A stretch of DNA of 64,000 bases. It comes from CAIQPV01 sp964480365. Lineage in GTDB: Bacteria > Pseudomonadota > Gammaproteobacteria > Burkholderiales > Gallionellaceae. The stretch is taken from NCBI GenBank assembly GCA_964480365.1, contig CAYZPM010000021.1, positions 1-64,000 on the forward strand, read 5' to 3'. The position numbers and the translations under genes were made by a program. The notes beneath the pieces are model-generated. The model was not told the DNA's origin. It made no database searches and was given only the letters and a program-made list of their open reading frames with translations. This document shows positions 50,600-59,881 of this stretch, piece by piece; the first letter of the stretch is position 1, and the number at the start of each line of letters is the position of its first letter.

Positions 50600-50934
50600 A
50601 TCGACTTGATGGTTCCCTTGGGCAGCACGGTCTGCACCGCACTTTTCTGGACATTAATAATCACGCCATCTGCCACTTCCATGCTGACATAGTTTTCTTC
50701 CAATTTACTGACGCGCCCCAACAGGCCACCGGCAGCCACCACCTCGTCACCTTTTTGCAGCGCCTCGATCATGGTTTTCTGTTCCTTCGCACGCTTCTGC
50801 TGCGGGCGCAGAATCAGGAAATAAAACACGATGATCAGCACAAACAAAGGAAGGTACTGGAATACACCACCGTCTGCCGAAGGTACTACACCATCGGCAT
50901 AGGCATTGCTGATAAACAGGTTAGTCAATGGCAT
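50596..50934 (-). CDS. yajC: Preprotein translocase subunit YajC
   Basis: 112 residues from the ATG at 50934. One membrane helix (YLPLFVLIIVFYFLILRP) followed by QQKRAKEQKTMIEALQKGDE and VVAAGGLLGRVSKLEENYVS, the YajC signature. It associates with SecDF. The much longer frame to 51192 runs antisense to tgt and is rejected. The TAA stop lies in the inverted repeat of the element at 50475-50599. Confidence 0.93.
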   Translation of the reverse strand: MPLTNLFISNAYADGVVPSADGGVFQYLPLFVLIIVFYFLILRPQQKRAKEQKTMIEALQKGDEVVAAGGLLGRVSKLEENYVSMEVADGVIINVQKSAVQTVLPKGTIKSI

Positions 50935-50972
50935 CTCGCAAACTCCGGTAAAAATCAAAGGCGCGCATTCTA

Positions 50973-52084
<1,112 letters not shown>

Positions 52085-52088
<4 letters not shown>

Positions 52089-53107
52089 GGTTTTCTTTCA
52101 ATCAACATCGCATCGCCATAACTGAAGAAACGATACTCCTCCTCCACCGCATGGCGATAGGCGGCGAGCATTTCGCTCATACCACCGAAAGCACACACCA
52201 GCATCAGTAGGGTGGACTTGGGTAAATGGAAGTTGGTGAGCAGCACATCCACCACATTGAAGCGATAGCCCGGCGTGATGAAGATGTTGGTCTCGCCTTC
52301 TCCCGCTTTTAGCTCACTCTGCACAGCCGCGCTTTCCAGCGCGCGCAGGCTGGTGGTGCCCACCGCAATGACGCGCCCACCCCGCGCCTTGGCTTCACGA
52401 ATGGCATCCACCGTAGATTGCGGAATTGTGTAGCGCTCGCTGTGCATGACATGCTCATGAGTATGTTCCGCGCGCACCGGCTGGAAGGTGCCTGCGCCGA
52501 CATGCAGGGTGACATAGGCTATCTGTGTGCCCCGCGCGCGCAAGGCGGCGAGCATGGTCTCGTCGAAATGCAGCCCCGCCGTGGGCGCGGCCACCGCGCC
52601 GGGTTGGCGCGCGAACACGGTTTGGTAGCGTTCTTCGTCCCCGGCATCGGCAACGTGGGTAATGTACGGTGGCAGCGGTAACTGGCCGTATCGTTCCAGC
52701 AAGACCAGCACATTTTCCACACTGTCGAAACGCAGGCGATAAAACTCTCCATCTCGCCCCAACACCGTAACCGGAATAACGTCGGCCAGCAGCAGTCGGC
52801 TATTCGGCCTGGGCGGTTTGCTGGCGCGGATTTGCGCCAGCACCTCATGCTCGCCGAACACGCGCTCGACCATCACTTCGACCTTCCCTCCGCTGGCTTT
52901 CGTTCCGAACAGGCGCGCCTTCAGCACGCGCGTGTCGTTAAAAACCAGCAGGTCATTTTCCCCCACTAAGGTGGGTAAATCGATGAACAAACGGTCTTTC
53001 CACTCAGCCTCGCCAACATGTAACAGGCGGCTGGCGCCACGTTTTTCGGGCGGGTGTTGCGCAATCAGGCTCTCGGGAAGCGCAAAATCAAATTCGTCGG
53101 TGCGCAT
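52085..53107 (-). CDS. queA: S-adenosylmethionine:tRNA ribosyltransferase-isomerase
   Basis: 340 residues from the ATG at 53107 (MRTDEFDFALPESLIAQHPP). Conserved segments: VFNDTRVLKARLFG, APTAGLHFDETMLAALRARG, VTLHVGAGTFQPVRAEHTHE. QueA transfers a ribosyl unit from SAM to preQ1-tRNA, forming epoxyqueuosine. The longer frame to 53260 adds a non-conserved arm and lacks a ribosome-binding site. No preQ1 riboswitch was recognised upstream. Confidence 0.95.
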
Positions 53108-53415
53108 TGCAAAATGTTGCCAATATGTGAAAAGACGCCATTGTAGCTTGATGAAGAGGGCTGTTTCATGGATAATTCGCGCCTTCCTAGCCCGGATGTT
53201 CCATAAATTCGCGTGGTCGCACAGGATTTTGTTTGATGTAGGATGTGTAGCAGGCGTCATGTTTTAGTTACGGTATAACCTGAAGGTTAGCCTCCACTGA
53301 AACTTTGTTTTGTGGAGGAGTTGTGTAGTTATCCATACACCGACTTAACAAAATATTGCATATAAAACAAAATTCTAGCAATGGCGCACGTAATTTTTTG
53401 AATATCCGGGCTGAG
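53108..53415. other. Divergent intergenic region between queA and tRNA-Leu
   Basis: About 308 AT-rich bases that should hold promoters for queA (leftward) and the tRNA (rightward). No clear consensus elements, repeats or genes were recognised. Confidence 0.4.
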
Positions 53416-53502
53416 GCCGGGATGGCGGAATTGGTAGACGCGCTGGACTCAAAATCCAGTATCTGCGAGGATGTGGGGGTTCGATTCCCCCTCCCGGCAC
53501 CA
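53416..53502 (+). tRNA. tRNA-Leu (anticodon CAA)
   Basis: 87 bases with encoded CCA. Acceptor GCCGGGA (53416-53422) pairs with TCCCGGC (53492-53498), followed by ACCA. The D arm has GGTAGACGC, the anticodon stem CTGGA/TCCAG encloses loop CTCAAAA with anticodon CAA, a long variable arm follows, and the T arm has GGTTCGATTCC. A class II tRNA reading the leucine codon UUG. Confidence 0.97.
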
Positions 53503-53559
53503 GACAAATTACTTTGTAAGCTTGTCAACCGAATAGGAAAGCCATGCGTTAATGCTTAC

Positions 53560-53577
53560 TGACATTTAGTAATGTCA
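53560..53577. promoter_or_regulatory. Inverted repeat upstream of the small exported protein gene
   Basis: TGACATT-TAGT-AATGTCA, perfect 7-base arms, located 37 bases before the ATG at 53614. It could be an operator or a leader hairpin. Confidence 0.4.
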
Positions 53578-53613
53578 TAAACGTTTATCAACTACTAAAA
53601 ATTGGAGTTTAAT

Positions 53614-53844
53614 ATGAAACTGTTGTCCACACTGATCGCTGCTATGTTTGCTGCTGCTTCTTTCACCGCTGTTGCTGCTGATGCAGCTAAGCCTGCTGCT
53701 GCTCCTGCTGCTATGGCTGCTCCTGCCAAGGCAGAAGCTGCTGCTCCTGCTGCTGCTCCAGAAGCAAAGCCAGCTAAGAAGGCAAAGAAGCATAAGAAGG
53801 CAAAGAAGGCAGCCGCTCCTGCTGCTGACGCACCAGCTAAGTAA
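53614..53844 (+). CDS. Small exported Ala/Lys-rich protein
   Basis: 76 residues from the ATG at 53614, with GGAG six bases upstream. A signal peptide (MKLLSTLIAAMFAAASFTAV, cleavage after AVA-A) is followed by an Ala/Pro segment and then AKKAKKHKKAKKAAAPAA. There is no cysteine and no folded domain. Many Ala codons are GCT, unlike the GC-rich bias of flanking genes, which suggests high expression or slippage-grown repeats. It resembles the Lys-rich tail of KorB and the secreted Lys/Met protein at 18894 in composition only. Function unknown; a strong terminator follows. Confidence 0.72.
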   Translation: MKLLSTLIAAMFAAASFTAVAADAAKPAAAPAAMAAPAKAEAAAPAAAPEAKPAKKAKKHKKAKKAAAPAADAPAK

Positions 53845-53860
53845 TTTAGCGCAAGTCTAG

Positions 53861-53896
53861 AAAAGGCAGGGGCAACCCTGCCTTTTTTATTTTTTC
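53861..53896 (+). terminator. Rho-independent terminator of the Ala/Lys-rich protein gene
   Basis: Perfect 10-base stem AAAGGCAGGG / CCCTGCCTTT around a GCAA loop, then TTTATTTTTT. Confidence 0.92.
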
Positions 53897-53911
53897 CGAT
53901 AAATAAACACC

Positions 53912-54358
53912 ATGACCTGGAAACCCAACGTCACCGTAGCCGCCATCATTGAACAGGATGGGAAATTTCTGCTGGTGGAGGAACACACCTCGCAAGGCCT
54001 GCTGTTCAACCAACCTGCCGGACATCTTGAAGCCAACGAATCGCTGCTTGCCGCTGTGGCGCGCGAAACGCTGGAAGAGTCCGCTTACGAATTCGAGCCG
54101 CTACATCTAATCGGCATTTACCGCTGGCACGCCCCTGCATCCGACACCACCTACCTGCGTTTCGCCTTCACCGGGCGCATACTCGCCCATCACCCGGAGC
54201 GCGCGCTGGATGAAGGCATCGTCCGCGCCGTATGGATGACGCCGGAAGAAATTCGCACAACGACTACTCGCCACCGCAGCCCGCTGATCCTGCAATGCGT
54301 GGAAGATTATCTCGCCGGGAAACGTTACCCGCTGGAGATCATCACTCATTATGATTAA
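53912..54358 (+). CDS. nudJ: Nudix phosphatase NudJ
   Basis: 148 residues. Opening WKPNVTVAAIIEQDGKFLLV, Nudix box GHLEANESLLAAVARETLEE, and YRWHAPASDTTYLRFAF match NudJ (YmfB), which hydrolyses nucleoside tri/diphosphates and thiamine-type pyrophosphates. It overlaps mnmA by eight bases, the same arrangement as nudJ-mnmA in E. coli and other proteobacteria, which supports the name. Confidence 0.9.
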   Translation: MTWKPNVTVAAIIEQDGKFLLVEEHTSQGLLFNQPAGHLEANESLLAAVARETLEESAYEFEPLHLIGIYRWHAPASDTTYLRFAFTGRILAHHPERALDEGIVRAVWMTPEEIRTTTTRHRSPLILQCVEDYLAGKRYPLEIITHYD

Positions 54359-55424
54359 ACGTGTAGTAGTCGGCATGTCAGGCGGAGTGGATTCCTCCGT
54401 CACCGCGCTGCTGCTGAAACAACAGGGCTTCGATGTCATCGGCCTGTTCATGAAGAACTGGGAAGATGACGACGATGCGGACTATTGTTCCTCACGCCAG
54501 GATCTGATCGATGCGGTCTCCGTCGCCGACACCATCGACATTCCCATTGAAGCGGTAAATTTTTCCAAAGAATATAAAGATCGCGTGTTCAGTTATTTCC
54601 TGCGCGAATACGAGGCCGGGCGCACGCCCAACCCGGACATCCTGTGCAACTCGGAAATCAAGTTCAAAGCCTTTCTGGAACACGCCATCGGCATGGGCGC
54701 GGACGCCATCGCCACCGGCCATTACGCGCAAATCCGCGAAGAGGATGGCAACTACCAACTGCTCAAGGCAGCCGACGCCAGCAAGGATCAGAGTTATTTT
54801 CTGCATCGCCTGAATCAGGTGCAATTGTCCAAAGCGATGTTCCCGCTGGGCAGGCTGCTCAAATCGCAAGTGCGCGATATCGCGCAGAATCATCATTTAT
54901 CCAACCATGACAAGAAGGACAGCACAGGCATCTGCTTCATCGGCGAACGCCCGTTCCGCGAATTCCTCAACCGCTACCTGCCCACCACTCCCGGCCCGAT
55001 GGTCACGCCCGCAGGCGATGTGGTCGGGCAACACATGGGATTGTCTTTTTATACCCTCGGCCAGCGCCAGGGACTAGGCATAGGCGGCGGCAAGGAAGGA
55101 ACCGGCGAACCGTGGTTTGTGGCGGCAAAAGACATGAGCGGCAACCGCCTGATCGTAGTGCAAGGCCACGACCATCCCGACTTGCTGACGCCACATCTGC
55201 AGGCGATGGAGATGCACTGGATCAGCGGACATACGCCCGACTTGACGCGCGACTACGCCGCCAAGACCCGTTACCGCCAAGCCGATGCGTCTTGCCGCAT
55301 CACGGCGTTATCCGGCGATCATGCCAGCTTCACCTTCGATGAAGCGCAATGGGCGGTCACGCCGGGGCAGTCGGTGGTGGTTTATGATGGGGAGGTTTGT
55401 TTGGGGGGCGGGATTATCACGTAG
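54351..55424 (+). CDS. mnmA: tRNA-specific 2-thiouridylase
   Basis: 357 residues. PP-loop GMSGGVDSSV, catalytic cysteines in PDILCNSEIKF and STGICFIGERPF, and the GHYAQI segment. MnmA puts sulfur on uridine 34 of tRNA-Lys, -Glu and -Gln using sulfur relayed by Tus proteins. The TAG stop lies inside a REP palindrome (55421-55442). In E. coli the next genes are hflD and purB; here purB appears 1.7 kb further on with other material between and no hflD. Confidence 0.95.
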   Translation: MIKRVVVGMSGGVDSSVTALLLKQQGFDVIGLFMKNWEDDDDADYCSSRQDLIDAVSVADTIDIPIEAVNFSKEYKDRVFSYFLREYEAGRTPNPDILCNSEIKFKAFLEHAIGMGADAIATGHYAQIREEDGNYQLLKAADASKDQSYFLHRLNQVQLSKAMFPLGRLLKSQVRDIAQNHHLSNHDKKDSTGICFIGERPFREFLNRYLPTTPGPMVTPAGDVVGQHMGLSFYTLGQRQGLGIGGGKEGTGEPWFVAAKDMSGNRLIVVQGHDHPDLLTPHLQAMEMHWISGHTPDLTRDYAAKTRYRQADASCRITALSGDHASFTFDEAQWAVTPGQSVVVYDGEVCLGGGIIT

Positions 55425-55442
55425 GTGCGAATTTATTCGCAC
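55421..55442. repeat. REP-like palindrome at the mnmA stop codon
   Basis: GTAGGTGCGAATTTATTCGC and two more bases are identical to the left arm at 8648. The mnmA TAG is its second to fourth bases. Confidence 0.85.
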
Positions 55443-55482
55443 TTGACCTTTGCGTGTGGCGCAAAGGTTATATCAAAACTAG

Positions 55483-55735
55483 GCAAATTCGCCGGTGGCA
55501 GACCGGCAACTGGTCACTTTTTCTTGCTTCGCCAAGAAAACGTAACCCAAAAGAAGGCGACGCCGCGCCAGCCTGCGGCTTCCTTCGGTTGAATGAATCC
55601 ACCGGGGCGACCGTGCAACTTGCCCTGACGGAGCGCACACTACGCGCCCCATTACGAAACTCAAACAGTGCTCGCCGAAATCCCCCGATGGATTCATCCA
55701 ACCGAAGTGGCGCAGAAGGGGGAGGAAAAGCAGCA
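55483..55735. repeat. Long dispersed repeat related to those flanking the DUF3800 gene
   Basis: Begins GCAAATTCGCCGGTGGCAGA like 39165. The segment 55611-55680 (through CAAACAGTGCTCGCC) resembles the reverse complement of 40600-40670. ATGAATCC (55594) and GGATTCAT (55688) blocks form inner inverted repeats. It shows no credible coding. The rest of the gap 55425-55773 holds nothing else recognised. Confidence 0.7.
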
Positions 55736-55773
55736 TAATGCTACGACTACAAACCTGACCCCTTGCGCTCTTC

Positions 55774-56259
55774 TCAGTGCGTTGCATTTCTTTCATCTTG
55801 TACATCCCGAACGGCAGCAAGCGCAACGCCTCCCGTGAACGCAGCACCTATGAGCGGCCACATGACTTCTAGGGGGATCGCAGAAAGAAGCTGCGTTCGG
55901 AACACAGAGTCCACAATTCCAAGTGGGGTCACAACGCAACCAAATATGAAGAGGGCGTAAAGGACAACGCCGTAGCCTTGAAGCATGGCGAGAAAAAGCA
56001 CCATAAATGCCAGATGCAGGCGTGACTTGGCTTCTAGCATGCGGTGGGCTGGCGAACCTGTACGAGGGACTGGAGAAGCACCCATTAGCAAGCGAACCGG
56101 AACGTATACCACACCTGGAACAATGGTGACGCATAGCAGTTTCGCGAGTATTGAGAGTGCATAGACGAGCGTCAGGAACGCCAGAGCGAAGCCGAGCAAC
56201 ACCATAAATCCGATGTACGAGACTTCTCGCGGTCGCAGTGATGGCTTGAGGTCATGCAT
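55774..56259 (-). CDS. Four-helix inner-membrane protein of unknown function
   Basis: 161 residues from the ATG at 56259. Hydrophobic segments near 17-38 (IGFMVLLGFALAFLTLVYAL), 40-58, 85-112 (LAFMVLFLAMLQGYGVVLYA) and 130-150 suggest four membrane helices; the C-terminus is charged. No family was recognised. It is isolated among repeats and toxin-antitoxin remnants. The ribosome-binding site is weak, so the gene call is less certain than most, although the hydrophobic pattern is coherent. Confidence 0.5.
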   Translation of the reverse strand: MHDLKPSLRPREVSYIGFMVLLGFALAFLTLVYALSILAKLLCVTIVPGVVYVPVRLLMGASPVPRTGSPAHRMLEAKSRLHLAFMVLFLAMLQGYGVVLYALFIFGCVVTPLGIVDSVFRTQLLSAIPLEVMWPLIGAAFTGGVALAAVRDVQDERNATH

Positions 56260-56320
56260 CACACACGCCTAAAAAAAGAATGGGGGGCAGACTTAATTTT
56301 TTCATCGCCCTACATCCCTG

Positions 56321-56743
56321 CTAGACCACCCGTATATCCAAATGTTTCCCCAATGCCTGCAATGCTGCAGCAATGCCGTCAATGCGCGTGGTGTGCCGCA
56401 CGTTGGTTAATCGGTTGACTTCTTGCGGGGTGGTGTGGAGACGGCGCGCAAGTTCGGCGGGGCGCACATTTTGGGCGATCATTTCGTTGAGTAGCAGCAC
56501 TTTCGCGGACAGGCTGGCAGGAAGCTCGATAACGTGCTGGCCGCGCTTGGGCTTGGAGGGGACGGGTACGGCGCATTTATCTTCAAAGTAGAAGCCCAGC
56601 GCCGACTCCAGTGCATCTTTTGCGGCAGCTAGGGCTTCCTCTTTTGTTTCGCCCTGAGTGATGGCTTCGGGGATGTCGGTGAAGGTGACAACGAATCCGC
56701 CGTCTTTTTTGTCCGGGGTGAGGGTGACTGGGTACATAAACAT
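56321..56743 (-). CDS. hicB: HicB-type antitoxin with HTH domain
   Basis: 140 residues. The N-terminal half is the HicB partial RNase H fold (GGFVVTFTDIPEAITQGETK; ALAAAKDALESALGFYFEDK). The C-terminal half is an XRE-type helix-turn-helix (RPAELARRLHTTPQEVNRLT) used for DNA binding and autoregulation. AAGGAGAG precedes the ATG at 56743. It follows hicA in the usual order for this subtype. Confidence 0.9.
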   Translation of the reverse strand: MFMYPVTLTPDKKDGGFVVTFTDIPEAITQGETKEEALAAAKDALESALGFYFEDKCAVPVPSKPKRGQHVIELPASLSAKVLLLNEMIAQNVRPAELARRLHTTPQEVNRLTNVRHTTRIDGIAAALQALGKHLDIRVV

Positions 56744-56753
56744 TATTCTCTCC

Positions 56754-56930
56754 TTACTTTAACCCAAGTTGTTTTTTGATGCCTTCGACCGTACCCGTCT
56801 TAAGATCGGTGTTGTGCATCGGCAGAACAGACTGCTTGCCGTTCAAATACACCTTCAGGTGCGAGCCTTTGCCAGCTTGAAAGGTCGCCCCCTGTTGGGT
56901 CAGCCAGCGCTTGAGTTCTTTGCTGTCGAT
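56754..56930 (-). pseudogene. hicA: HicA-type toxin with no usable start codon
   Basis: Reading from 56930 leftwards, 58 codons give DSKELKRWLTQQGATF, the active-site region GKGSHLKVYLNGKQ with the catalytic His, and TVEGIKKQLGLK before TAA at 56754-56756. This is the HicA double-stranded RNA-binding-like fold. Where the family has the initiator Met, the codon is ATC, and upstream in the same frame TAA follows four codons earlier with no ATG, GTG or TTG between. An ATG just upstream is in another frame. The toxin is therefore either inactive or uses an exceptional start. hicB remains intact. Confidence 0.7.
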
Positions 56931-56940
56931 AGCGCACTGT

Positions 56941-56954
56941 AAACATTATTGTTT
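56941..56954. promoter_or_regulatory. Candidate HicB operator
   Basis: AAACA-TTAT-TGTTT, inverted arms directly upstream of hicA in AT-rich DNA, a suitable site for the HicB helix-turn-helix. Confidence 0.35.
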
Positions 56955-57092
56955 ATATCGTCAACCTTGGTGATCTTAATGGTTAAAAGCTGGAGACCGG
57001 TAGTATTGTCAACTGCGTACATTAAGGGCGCGCGCAGCGCACCCCGCTTTCACGTAAAATAGCGCCCGTTCCCATTTACCCGATCTCACGCC

Positions 57093-58463
57093 ATGACTTT
57101 GACTGCCCTCACTGCCCTATCCCCGCTGGACGGACGCTACCACGGCAAGGTAGACGCCTTGCGCAATTACTTCAGCGAATTCGGTTTGATCCGTTATCGC
57201 GTGCTAATCGAAATCGAATGGTTCAAGGCTTTGAGCGCCGAATCAGGCATCGCAGAAATTGCGCCGTTCTCCGCCGCAACGATTGCGCAACTCGATCAGT
57301 TCGCCGCGCAATTCAGCGAGGCCGATGCGGAACAGATCAAGGCCATCGAGAAGCGCACCAACCATGACGTAAAGGCCATCGAATACTGGCTGCGCGAGCA
57401 GTTGTCATCCAACCCGGAAATCGCGAAAGCGCTGGAGTTCATTCATTTCGCCTGTACCTCGGAAGACATCAATAACCTGAGCCATGCCTTGATGCTGCAA
57501 CATGCGCGCGCCGAGGTGATGCTACCCGCGCTGGATGCGCTCATCGCCAAGCTGCGCGATATCGCCCACCAGCAGGCCGACTTGCCGATGCTGTGCCGCA
57601 CCCACGGACAGACCGCCACGCCCAGCACGTTGGGCAAGGAGATGGCGAACGTGGTACATCGTTTGCAAGGCGCACAAGCACGTTTGGCTATAGTGGAAAT
57701 ACTCGGCAAGATCAACGGCGCGGTGGGCAACTACAACGCGCATCTGGCGGCTTATCCCGAGGTGGATTGGGAAGCATTCGCAAGAAACTTCGTCACTACA
57801 CGCGGCATCACCTTCAACCCTTATACCATCCAGATCGAGCCGCACGATTACATGGCTGAACTGTTCGATGCGTTTGCCCGCATCAACACCATCCTGATCG
57901 ATCTCAACCGCGACATCTGGGGCTACATCTCGCTGGGCTATTTCAAGCAGCGCGTCATCGCGGGTGAGGTAGGTTCATCCACTATGCCGCATAAGGTGAA
58001 TCCAATCGACTTCGAAAACTCGGAAGGCAATCTCGGCCTGGCGAACGCGCTGCTGCGTCATCTCTCCGAGAAGCTGCCGATCTCGCGCTGGCAGCGCGAC
58101 CTCACCGATTCCACCGTGCTGCGCAACATGGGCGTAGCGATGGGTTACACCCTGCTGGCTTATGAGTCGTGTCTGAAAGGGCTGGGCAAACTGGAAGCCA
58201 ATCCGCAACGGGTAGCGGAAGATTTAAACAACAGCTGGGAAGTGCTGGCCGAACCGATCCAGACTGTGATGCGCCGCTACAACATCGAGAACGCTTACGA
58301 TAAACTTAAAGACCTGACGCGCGGCAAAGGCGGCATCAACCGCGACAGCTTGCGCAGCTTCATTCAGACACTGGATATTCCAGAAGCGGAAAAACAGCGA
58401 CTGCTGCAACTGTCGCCGGACACCTATATCGGCAAGGCAGCGGAATTGGCCAAGCGCATTTAG
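57093..58463 (+). CDS. purB: Adenylosuccinate lyase
   Basis: 456 residues of the fumarase/aspartase superfamily. Signature GSSTMPHKVNPIDFENSEGN and HFACTSEDINNLSHALML, RTHGQTATPSTLGKEMA. PurB releases fumarate from SAICAR and adenylosuccinate in purine synthesis. It matches the long E. coli-type form. Position downstream of nudJ-mnmA echoes the nudJ-mnmA-hflD-purB order, although about 1.7 kb of accessory DNA intervenes. A bidirectional terminator follows. Confidence 0.95.
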   Translation: MTLTALTALSPLDGRYHGKVDALRNYFSEFGLIRYRVLIEIEWFKALSAESGIAEIAPFSAATIAQLDQFAAQFSEADAEQIKAIEKRTNHDVKAIEYWLREQLSSNPEIAKALEFIHFACTSEDINNLSHALMLQHARAEVMLPALDALIAKLRDIAHQQADLPMLCRTHGQTATPSTLGKEMANVVHRLQGAQARLAIVEILGKINGAVGNYNAHLAAYPEVDWEAFARNFVTTRGITFNPYTIQIEPHDYMAELFDAFARINTILIDLNRDIWGYISLGYFKQRVIAGEVGSSTMPHKVNPIDFENSEGNLGLANALLRHLSEKLPISRWQRDLTDSTVLRNMGVAMGYTLLAYESCLKGLGKLEANPQRVAEDLNNSWEVLAEPIQTVMRRYNIENAYDKLKDLTRGKGGINRDSLRSFIQTLDIPEAEKQRLLQLSPDTYIGKAAELAKRI

Positions 58464-58476
58464 TCACAGGCCAAAA

Positions 58477-58506
58477 TAAAAAGCCCACGCAAGTGGGCTT
58501 TTTTCT
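58477..58506. terminator. Bidirectional terminator between purB and panD
   Basis: AAGCCCAC (58481-58488), GCAA loop, GTGGGCTT (58493-58500), flanked by A and T tracts; serves both convergent genes. Confidence 0.9.
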
Positions 58507-58527
58507 ATACCGGAAATCAGCGATATC

Positions 58528-58908
58528 TCAAGCAGCTTGAGCGGGAATATTGTCGCGTTGGGCGATAATGCGATTTTGCTCGTCCACATAGACGAGTTGG
58601 GGATGGAATTTCTGCAATTCCAGTTCGGAATACATCGCGTAAGTCGCGATAATCAGGATGTCGCCCGGATCGGCCTTGTGCGCTGCTGCGCCGTTCACCG
58701 AGATAGTGCCGGAGCCGCGTTGCGCGCGGATGGCGTAGGTGGTAAAGCGTTCGCCGTTGGTGACGTTGTAAATATCAATCTGCTGATACTCCTTGATGTC
58801 GGCGGCATCCAGCAAATTGTCATCTATCGCGCACGATCCTTCGTAATGCAACTCCGAGCGCGTCACGCGCACGCGGTGCAATTTGGATTTGAGCATAGTA
58901 CGTTGCAT
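58528..58908 (-). CDS. panD: Aspartate 1-decarboxylase
   Basis: 126 residues. The self-cleavage site YEGSCAIDD contains Gly24-Ser25, which yields the pyruvoyl group. MLKSKLHRVRVTRSELHY and ISVNGAAAHKADPGD are conserved. PanD makes beta-alanine for pantothenate. It lies downstream of the panC-panB group on the same strand with a 145-base gap containing a C-rich palindrome. Confidence 0.95.
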   Translation of the reverse strand: MQRTMLKSKLHRVRVTRSELHYEGSCAIDDNLLDAADIKEYQQIDIYNVTNGERFTTYAIRAQRGSGTISVNGAAAHKADPGDILIIATYAMYSELELQKFHPQLVYVDEQNRIIAQRDNIPAQAA

Positions 58909-58974
58909 CAGGTCATTCTCCTAACGGGCATGGCAAATTGCCGCCCATGAAAATAAAATTCGCTACGCCCGTTT

Positions 58975-59010
58975 CCCTCACCCCATCCCTCTCCCAGAGG
59001 GCGAGGGGGA
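58975..59010. repeat. C-rich palindromic repeat between panC and panD
   Basis: CCCTCACCCCATCCCTCTCC followed by AGAGGGCGAGGGG, an imperfect hairpin of the same kind as the insertion in gluQ. Confidence 0.5.
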
Positions 59011-59053
59011 CAAAGTCTCGCTACGCGAGTTTCACGATATTTCAAGGCGCGCA

Positions 59054-59881
59054 TTATATACAAACTTCGAGGTTATCAATCAGCCTTGTTTGTCCCAGCC
59101 GCGCCGCCGCCAGAATCACCAAGTCGCGCTCGCTGCTTTCAGGTTGTGTCAGCGTATTCCGGGCGCGCACTGCCACATAATCTACCTGCCAGCCGCGCGC
59201 GTCCAGCGCTTGCGCAGCTTGCCGTTCCAATGCGGCAAAGTCCCTGGTCCCATCCAGCACGGCCTGCCGCATACCGGCCAGCGTTTGATACAGAAAAACC
59301 GCTTCAGTTCGCTCGGCAGCGCTTAAATACTGGTTACGCGAACTAAGAGCCAGGCCATCCGGTGCACGCACGGTTTCACCGCCGACTATTTCGACCGGAA
59401 AATTCAACTGCGCCGCCACTTGGCGTATCACATACAGTTGCTGATAATCTTTCTTGCCGAACACTGCCGCCTGCGGCTGCACGATGTTGAGCAACTTCAG
59501 CACCACCGTTGCCACGCCGCGAAAATGGCCGGGACGGAACGCGCCGCATAATTCGTTTTCAAGAGGTGGCTCCACCGTCACTTGCTGCGGCTGCGGATAC
59601 AGCTCGTCCTCGGTTGGCGTAAACACCACATCCACGCCGCACTGCTCCAGCTTTGCGCAATCCGCCTGCAAGGTGCGTGGATACTTGCCAAAATCCTCGT
59701 TCACGCCGAATTGCATGGGATTGACGAAGATGCTCACCACCACGCACTGGCCGCGCTCACGCGCGATGCGCACCAGGTCGAGATGGCCTTCGTGCAGGTT
59801 GCCCATGGTCGGCACGAAGGCAATGCCGGGTTCGCCGCGCAGGCGCTGGCGCAATTCGGCAATTGTAGAAATGACTTGCAT
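59054..59881 (-). CDS. panC: Pantothenate synthetase
   Basis: 275 residues from the ATG at 59881. FVPTMGNLHEGHLDLVRIAR (HIGH-like ATP site), VVVSIFVNPMQFG, FGKKDYQQLYVIRQV and the KMSKS-like LSSRNQYLS. PanC joins pantoate and beta-alanine with ATP. The ATG overlaps the panB stop by one base. A longer frame to 59938 would lie inside panB. Confidence 0.95.
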   Translation of the reverse strand: MQVISTIAELRQRLRGEPGIAFVPTMGNLHEGHLDLVRIARERGQCVVVSIFVNPMQFGVNEDFGKYPRTLQADCAKLEQCGVDVVFTPTEDELYPQPQQVTVEPPLENELCGAFRPGHFRGVATVVLKLLNIVQPQAAVFGKKDYQQLYVIRQVAAQLNFPVEIVGGETVRAPDGLALSSRNQYLSAAERTEAVFLYQTLAGMRQAVLDGTRDFAALERQAAQALDARGWQVDYVAVRARNTLTQPESSERDLVILAAARLGQTRLIDNLEVCI

